This document shows positions 44,591 through 49,786 of a stretch of DNA of 49,786 nt, piece after piece. Source of the stretch: Psilocybe azurescens (lineage: Eukaryota > Basidiomycota > Agaricomycetes > Agaricales > Agrocybaceae); the NCBI GenBank assembly GCA_023853785.1, contig JAJIRX010000234.1, forward strand, positions 1 through 49,786, read 5' to 3'. A program made the position numbers and the translations under genes. The notes beneath the pieces were generated by a model. That model was not told the origin of the DNA. It did no database searches and was given only the letters and a program-made list of their open reading frames with translations. Positions within the stretch are counted from its first letter, which is position 1. Every line of letters begins with the position of its first letter.

Positions 44591-44865
44591 AAAATACCTG
44601 CAGTAGTGCTATGTAGTCTCAGTAGAACTGGTAGCTGGATTGCATGTCCCCTTTTACTGTAGCACCTGGTAGTTACATGTGACAGCTACTGTAGTCCCAG
44701 TAGCACCAGTAGATTCTGCGTGTGACTACATAGCTCCAGTAACTGTTATATGTCACTATACAGCTTTGGTAGCCATCACACATAACTACCAAAATACTGT
44801 GGGTGGCTACATATCTGCCACTTGTGTCTATATATATCTGTATTTTTACACTGTTCCACAGGTAC
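44591..44865. repeat. Degenerate minisatellite
   Basis: Imperfect repeats of GTAGCTACATGTGACTACAG-like units with interleaved CCAGTAGCACCAGTAG, about 35-45 nt period, lying between NACHT-4 and the Gypsy LTR. Confidence 0.6.
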
Positions 44866-44869
44866 TGGT

Positions 44870-45312
44870 TGTTACGATCTCAAGTTAGAATCACGCAGTG
44901 TGCGTAATCTAACCACCAATCGTTTACAAGAACAAGTTCAAGTTCAGAGTAGAGCAGGTTAAGCAGGTTGGATTCTCAAGAACTAGCTAAAGAATACAGT
45001 AGATGCTCCCTTGTATAAATACTATGAACTGTACAGCTAGTTGAAACGAGATTGAATGTTCATCAGCAGATGTATATAAGAATAGAAGAAACAGATCAAG
45101 TTGAAACAAGTTTGAATGTTCATCAGCAGATGTATATAAGAATAAGAGAAACAGATCAAATGTTCATCAAAAGATGTATCATAAAAGATGGAAGTGAAAG
45201 TAAAGTTCATCAGAGCGTACGATGATGTATCAATGATGTGAAAGATGACAAAGAAAAGGAAAAGAAAAGAAAAGAAAAGAGAAAAGAAAAAGAAAAAAGA
45301 CTTGTCATAACA
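44870..45312 (-). repeat. 3' LTR of the Gypsy element
   Basis: Plus-strand ends TGTTACGATC...GTCATAACA (443 bp). It holds two 60-bp tandem units (45041-45100, 45101-45160) plus a partial third. On the sense strand GTACGGGGTAA precedes it, a plausible primer tract. CTGGT lies just outside on the left. Confidence 0.75.
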
Positions 45313-45900
45313 TTACCCCGTACTACACTCCTTATGCCTCAGAAGGAGTGAAGTCCATACTTCAGTGGGCTCAATAGTCTCCGTATGGTTTGCCTGTGGT
45401 GTTGGCGATTCTGGTGTTGTCGGTGAAGAGGTCCAGGGCTTCAGGAGTTGACAGTGTTTGAGCATAACGGGTATGGCAGGTTGTTTGCCTTGCAGACGTG
45501 GGTTGGCGGGAGTAGAAGAGGAAGAAGCAGCGGGAGTATTGATGAAAGACATGTTGCGTTGTTCTGGTAATTGGAGGTATGGTTTAGAGGTAGAACGACT
45601 TGGCCTTTTTAACTACTTTGGCGATCAGTGGAAGGCGTCGATGGAGCTCGTTCGACCAGATTTAGTTTGAGGCGTGAGAGATCTGGCTTGGTGATGGGCA
45701 GCTTTAGCAGCAGCTGGGCGGTTCTGTTTTGCTGTCTCCTTCCGATCAATTGTTTCGTTGTATGCGGTGAGAATTTCTCTTTGCAGTGTCTCAAGCTCTT
45801 CCACAGTCTGATCAGCCAGAGGGGTAGCAAAGATAGGGGTTTCGAGTTGGTTTGTTTCAGAGCCGGAGTGAAAGAAGAGGCAATACGTCGGAGAAGGCAT
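45313..45900 (-). pseudogene. 3' ORF between chromodomain and LTR
   Basis: A 91-codon frame (45625-45900) reads FATPLADQTVEELETLQREI, coiled-coil-like and Gln/Glu-rich. An 80-codon frame (45313-45552, MSFINTPAASSSSTPANP) ends at the LTR. Function unknown; possibly one accessory ORF split by a frameshift. Confidence 0.35.
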
Positions 45901-46325
45901 CAGGGTGGTAGCGGTGATCAGAGTTTGTGTAATTGGTGGTATTCTTTAAGAGTCTCGTTGTCGTTGTCGAACGCGTCATCTTTTTCCCCACGTTGCTTCG
46001 GAGATAGGGAATCCCATCCATTTGATAAGGTATTGATATTTTTGCTTTCCTTTCTTGGGTTTTCGTCCTGTCTTTCTGTGATTCAGAATGGTTTCAACTT
46101 CCCAGTGTTCTTCTTTATTTTTGATTTCGGGTGGTGGTCTAGGGAAATTCGGTCCGTATGTTTCTGTCTCGTTATATGGCATGAGTAGAGTGGCGTGGAA
46201 AGACGTCATGGATCTTCCATATCTTGGGTATTTTGAGTCTGTAAGTGAGAGGTCCCAAGACTTCTGTGATTGTGAACGGGCCTTCTCGTTTTGGTTTCAT
46301 CTTTGAATGGTACCTCATGGAGATG
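45901..46325 (-). pseudogene. pol: Chromodomain and integrase C-terminal end
   Basis: [20 protein letters not shown] then [15 protein letters not shown] (about 46200-46320) is the SH3-like end of Gypsy integrase. It is followed by VETILNHRKTGRKPKKGKQK, YQYLIKWMGFPISEATW and, one frame over, NDNETLKEYHQLHKL. That is a chromodomain with its aromatic residues, which steers insertion to heterochromatin. Confidence 0.85.
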
Positions 46326-47350
46326 TTGTGAGTCTAGCCAAACTTTCGCTTCCTTTCTCAAAGCGGTTTGAAGGTTGATTTTCGTCGCTCGGCTATCCTT
46401 TTGTCTTGCAAGTTCATGGGGCTAATGCTTCTTCTCGATCTCTCAGGAGATGTTTGACTTTTCTTCCACAGATGGGGCTTTGGTGTTCTCAAATGCGAGT
46501 GGAATGGCCAGCGGAGATGAACCTAGGGTGAGTTCGACGGGGTTTTGACCCTTTCGGAGTGTTTTCTGTTGTTGTGAGTGAATTCTAATGTTCCAACTGA
46601 CTTGTTCCAATCGGTTGGGTGTGAAGAACAATAGATGGATAGGTAGGCTTCTATTTCTTGGTTGAATCGCCGGTGGTTCCGTCTCCTATTGGATGATAAG
46701 CCGTCGTTAATTTGGACTTGATCCCTAAGAGTTTCATGAGTTCTTGGAAGACTGCGGTGAATAGGGGGTCTCGGTCTGAGATAATGCTGTCTGGGAGTCC
46801 GAATCGTTTGAAAAGATTGTCAAGTAAGAGTTGAGCTGCTCCTTCTGCGTCAAGTGCCTCTCCTGGTTTCCTTTCTTCCGGCAAGGTATTAAAATCACCC
46901 CCTTAGTAAGCCCATGGTCTACCACGACCATGAGTGCATCCACAATCTGTCCTCGCTGTTTTTAACTGGTGGTAAGTCGGTTAGAAAGTCCATTGAACAG
47001 TTCTGCAAATGGTCGTGTAGAAGTTGGTCCAGCAATTGGCATGAAAGATGGGTGAGAGGGATTTCTGTTAATCTTGAATTGTTGACAGATTCCGCAGCCT
47101 TTGACGTATTGTTTTACAGAAGGATCGTAGCCCAGGCCACCAGTAATGCCTTTACTGCCTGTAAGTTTCTAGTTCTCCGGGGTGTCCTGCCGATGGTAGA
47201 TCATGAAAAGATTTTACAATTTGTTGGCGTAGATTTTGGTTCTTCGGTATATATGTTTTATCTTTATAAAGATAACATTTTCCCATTAATTCCTCCGTTT
47301 TCCAGTCGTCAAGGTCGGTTCGTAAGTTCGATGGTCCTTTTGCAATAGAG
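46326..47350 (-). pseudogene. pol: Integrase (zinc-binding and catalytic core), broken
   Basis: HDLPSAGHPGELETY and YWWPG (about 47100-47200) form the HHCC-type entry. The core has MVVVDHGLTKGVILIPC (46880-46943), then a second frame FGLPDSIISDRDPLFTAVF and LLGIKSKLTTAYHPIGDG (46690-46830), and NQEIEAYL near 46650. These give the D, D and E of the DDE core, split by frameshifts. Confidence 0.85.
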
Positions 47351-47890
47351 CCTTCAAGACTTCTGCAATATCTGTGTCAATTCTTCCGAATCAATGATTT
47401 TTGTTGTAGTTCGGTGTCGATTAGATTGACAAAAAGTTCTTCCGGTAGTAGAGTCACATCTTCATTATCATGGTCTTTGTCTGGTATAAAAATCTGGCCT
47501 TCTCGATAAAGCATCAGATTGAATCATTTTCGTTCCGGGCATATGGATTAGTTTCAGATCGAATTCGGATAGGTATAATGACCATCGAGCTTGCCGTCTG
47601 TTCAGGTTTCTTGGGCTTCTGAAGTAGGTCAGGTTCTTGTGGTCAGAATGGATGATCGTCGTATGTTCAGATCCTTGAATGTAGTGTCTCCATTCCTGTA
47701 ATGCTCGTACAATTGCCAGGAGTTCTCGATCGTAGATTTCATAGTTCCTTTCTGTCGCAGAAAAGGTTTTTGAAATGAATGCACATGGGTGTCTTTCACC
47801 GTTACCATCGAGTTGAGTCAGAACAGCTCCAGATGCATATTTAGAGGCGTCGCATTCGATTTGAAATGGTTTGCTCGGGTCTGGCATAGA
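47351..47890 (-). pseudogene. pol: RNase H domain
   Basis: An open 139-codon frame (47468-47887) has [57 protein letters not shown] and [20 protein letters not shown], including the catalytic D, E and D. It cleaves RNA in the replication hybrid. This part looks the least damaged. Confidence 0.9.
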
Positions 47891-49000
47891 GAAACCGGTT
47901 CTTCTGTGAATCGTCGTTTTAGTTCGTCAAAGCTCGTTGAGCTGCTGTCCGTCCATTCAATTTCTTGTCCTTCTTTAGGAGATTGTTCAGGGGTTGTGCC
48001 ACCATAGAGAACTTCCTGATGAATTTTCGGTAGAAATTTCCAAATCCCAGGAATCCCCTGACTTGCTACTTTTGTGGTGGGTGCGGGCCAGTCTCGGATT
48101 CCTTTAAGTTTGATTGGTCCATGGAGATTCTTCCTTCTTCGATTATCATTCCCAGATATTTCGACTTTTCGTTGTCTGAAGACTTTTTCCGGTTTTGAGG
48201 TATAGGTCGTTATCCTTTAGCCTTTGCAGGACAATCCGTTCGTATCTTGCCAAATCTTCTTGATTTTCAGCAAAGATTAAGATGTCGTCCATGTAGATAA
48301 TCACAAATCCTCCAGATATTTCGCCTTCAAACAGCGAATCCATCATGGATTGAAAAGTGGCTGGGGAATTGCATAATCCGAAGAACATAACTGTGGGTTC
48401 AAAGAGACCTCGATTTGTTTTGAAGGCAGCTTTCCGTTGATCTTCCTTTCGAATGCGAACATTGTTGTATCCTTGTCTGATGTCCAGTTTGGTAAAGAAT
48501 TTTGCTCCTTTGAGTTTGTCCAGTAGATCAGGGATCCGTTGCAAAGGGTAGGCATTCTTTACTGTCCATTCATTTAGATATCGATAGTCTTGACAAGGTC
48601 GCAGTTTTCCATCCTTCTTGGCTACAAAGAAAAAGGCGAAGCAATGTCTGATTCTGATCTGACGATATATCCTTTGTCTAGCATTTCTTTAAGAAATTTG
48701 TCCTGTTCAATTTGTTCTTCCGGGGTGAGGCTGTAGACCTTGCATGGTTTTGGTTTGAATTCAGGTTTCAGTTCGATTTTGTGGTCCCAGGGTCTTGAGA
48801 TGAAATCGATCTGCTGCTTTTTTGTCAAAAAGTCCGAGATAGTTGTGGAGGTCCGGGGAATAAATAAGTTCTTCCAGAGGCTTAGCAGGTGTCCTATTTT
48901 CGTGTTCCATTGCCAGAGTTTGTGAAGCCGTAGTTTTCGCGTTGATCCATGCCTGGTCCAATTCTTTGAGTCTTTGGCTTCAATAAAATCTATTACCAAA
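47891..49000 (-). pseudogene. pol: Reverse transcriptase, broken
   Basis: 48146-48544 has [39 protein letters not shown] and the active site [11 protein letters not shown]. Upstream, 48622-48999 carries KAADRFHLKTLGPQNRTE / [18 protein letters not shown] with SESDIASPF, in shifted frames. The polymerase palm is recognisable but the frame changes at least three times. Confidence 0.9.
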
Positions 49001-49786
49001 GTGTTGAAGTCTTCGAGTGGGACGTCCGTGGTGTCTACATGATCGGTTCAGTTTCTTCCAGTTCTTCTTCCACAGTAGTGGTGCGGATAGATTTGGAAAC
49101 TCTCCATTTAACTTTTCCAGTTTCCCAATCAATGTCGGGTTTCGTTTCTGAAGCCAAGGTAGTCCTAGAATAATTTTTGTCGTCCTAATCCAGAGACAAA
49201 TAGAATTTCCTTGTTCGTTCTGTTCCCGATAGTGAGATTGAAGTTCTACAGTAGAGATTGTTCCTTTCTTGTTGAGAGTTCCATCTCACGTTGTACACCG
49301 TAGAGGCTCCTCTTCAGGTTTTTGTTCAAGTCCTAGTTTTCTAGCGTAGTTTTGGTCGATGAATTTTCCACCAGCTCCAGAGTCAATTAGACCCAAGGTT
49401 TCGACGATTTGTGGCTTTCCGTTTTTATGGCAGAGAAAGAAATGGTAAATGCATAAGATTTATTCTCGAGAGTGTAGCCATAAATACAGAATAGATGCCT
49501 AATCGTGGAGAGACCGACGTCGATTCGGTTCTCCGTTTTAAAAATCCTCAGTGTTGTTATCCTCCTCTGGTTTCCCATCGCCAAACTTGCCAGTTCCTCC
49601 CTTTCCTCCATGTTCAACTCCCGGATATGGGCATGAAGGTCCTTGGGTGTCCATTTTTTCTTCGGCAACTCCTTCCGACATGAATGGGTTGTTGTTTTTT
49701 CTTCTTCTGAGGGCAATCTGCGAGATGTCCTGTTTGTTTATCTGAAACAAGCCCCCTTTTCATAAGGCTCGTTCGTTCGGTGGTCA
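49001..49786 (-). pseudogene. pol: Gag end and aspartic protease, broken
   Basis: Near 49310-49395 one frame reads GLIDSGAGGKFIDQNYARKL, the DSG active site of a retroviral-type aspartic protease. At 49690-49786 KGGLFQINKQDISQIA is a zinc knuckle whose cysteines are lost (family form CFRCNKxGH). The linker at 49540-49700 is Gly/Glu/Lys-rich. Confidence 0.75.

Larger units (their letters stand above)
44870..49786 (-). mobile_element. Decayed Ty3/Gypsy chromovirus, 3' part
   Basis: Sense strand is minus. From the right edge: end of gag with a ruined zinc knuckle, aspartic protease, reverse transcriptase, RNase H, integrase, chromodomain, a short 3' ORF and the 3' LTR. This order (integrase after RNase H, then a chromodomain) defines Ty3/Gypsy chromoviruses. 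Many frameshifts and stops break pol. The 5' LTR and most of gag lie outside the window. Confidence 0.9.

Noticed and set aside
1..49786. CRISPR array or bacterial operon signals
   Set aside because: Introns, family types and repeat structure are those of a basidiomycete nuclear genome; no regularly spaced repeats with unique spacers.

Overview
This window is nuclear DNA of a filamentous basidiomycete, most likely an Agaricomycete. The evidence is NACHT proteins of the Agaricomycete type (short N-terminal INGGTF motif, then a FDPPKCHP segment, then the P-loop), 50-60 nt spliceosomal introns, a Ty3/Gypsy chromovirus and a hAT relic with introns. I cannot name the species. There is no rRNA, tRNA or CRISPR that I can support, and almost no intact host gene: this is a decaying, repeatedly duplicated, transposon-rich locus.

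Layout. 1-2752 (+): decayed hAT-family transposase, cut off at its C-terminus where NACHT-1 begins. 2753-37121: a degenerate tandem array of a composite module. Its parts are a NACHT-domain NLR-like gene (minus strand; copies 1, 2, 3 at 2.75-4.4, 18.35-21.05 and 34.5-37.1 kb), a SEC61 alpha (translocon channel) gene (minus strand; copies A, B, C, D at 5.7-6.8, 10.7-12.0, 22.4-23.7 and 25.6-27.4 kb), an unrecognised gene I call X (plus strand, head-to-head with SEC61; pieces A to F), and a small secreted-protein gene (plus strand; 8.4 and 29.5 kb). A conserved 'tail' sequence recurs at 17.8, 25.1 and 33.8 kb. All NACHT and SEC61 copies carry frameshifts, stops or deletions.

The damage orders the duplications. 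SEC61-A and SEC61-C share two deletions, one with an apparently identical junction inside introns. NACHT-1 and NACHT-2 share a 1-nt length difference from NACHT-3. So some pieces were copied after they were already broken. A gag-only LTR retrotransposon (12127-16281) landed between SEC61-B and X-B long after duplication: its two LTRs differ at only about five positions.

37.1-44.3 kb is AT-richer, nearly gene-free DNA with palindromes, a pair of MITE-like sequences, an approximately 1.2 kb element with inverted repeats, and a 116-bp tandem duplication. A further NACHT fragment lies at 44.3-44.6 kb. 44870-49786 is the 3' part of a decayed Ty3/Gypsy chromovirus on the minus strand (knuckle relic, protease, RT, RNase H, integrase, chromodomain, a 3' ORF, 3' LTR) that runs off the right edge.

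Biological reading: NACHT proteins are the fungal counterparts of NLR immune receptors and typically turn over by birth and death. Here a NACHT gene has been amplified together with a piece of the essential ER translocon gene and two unknown genes. Whether the SEC61 pieces are passengers or ever had a role is open.
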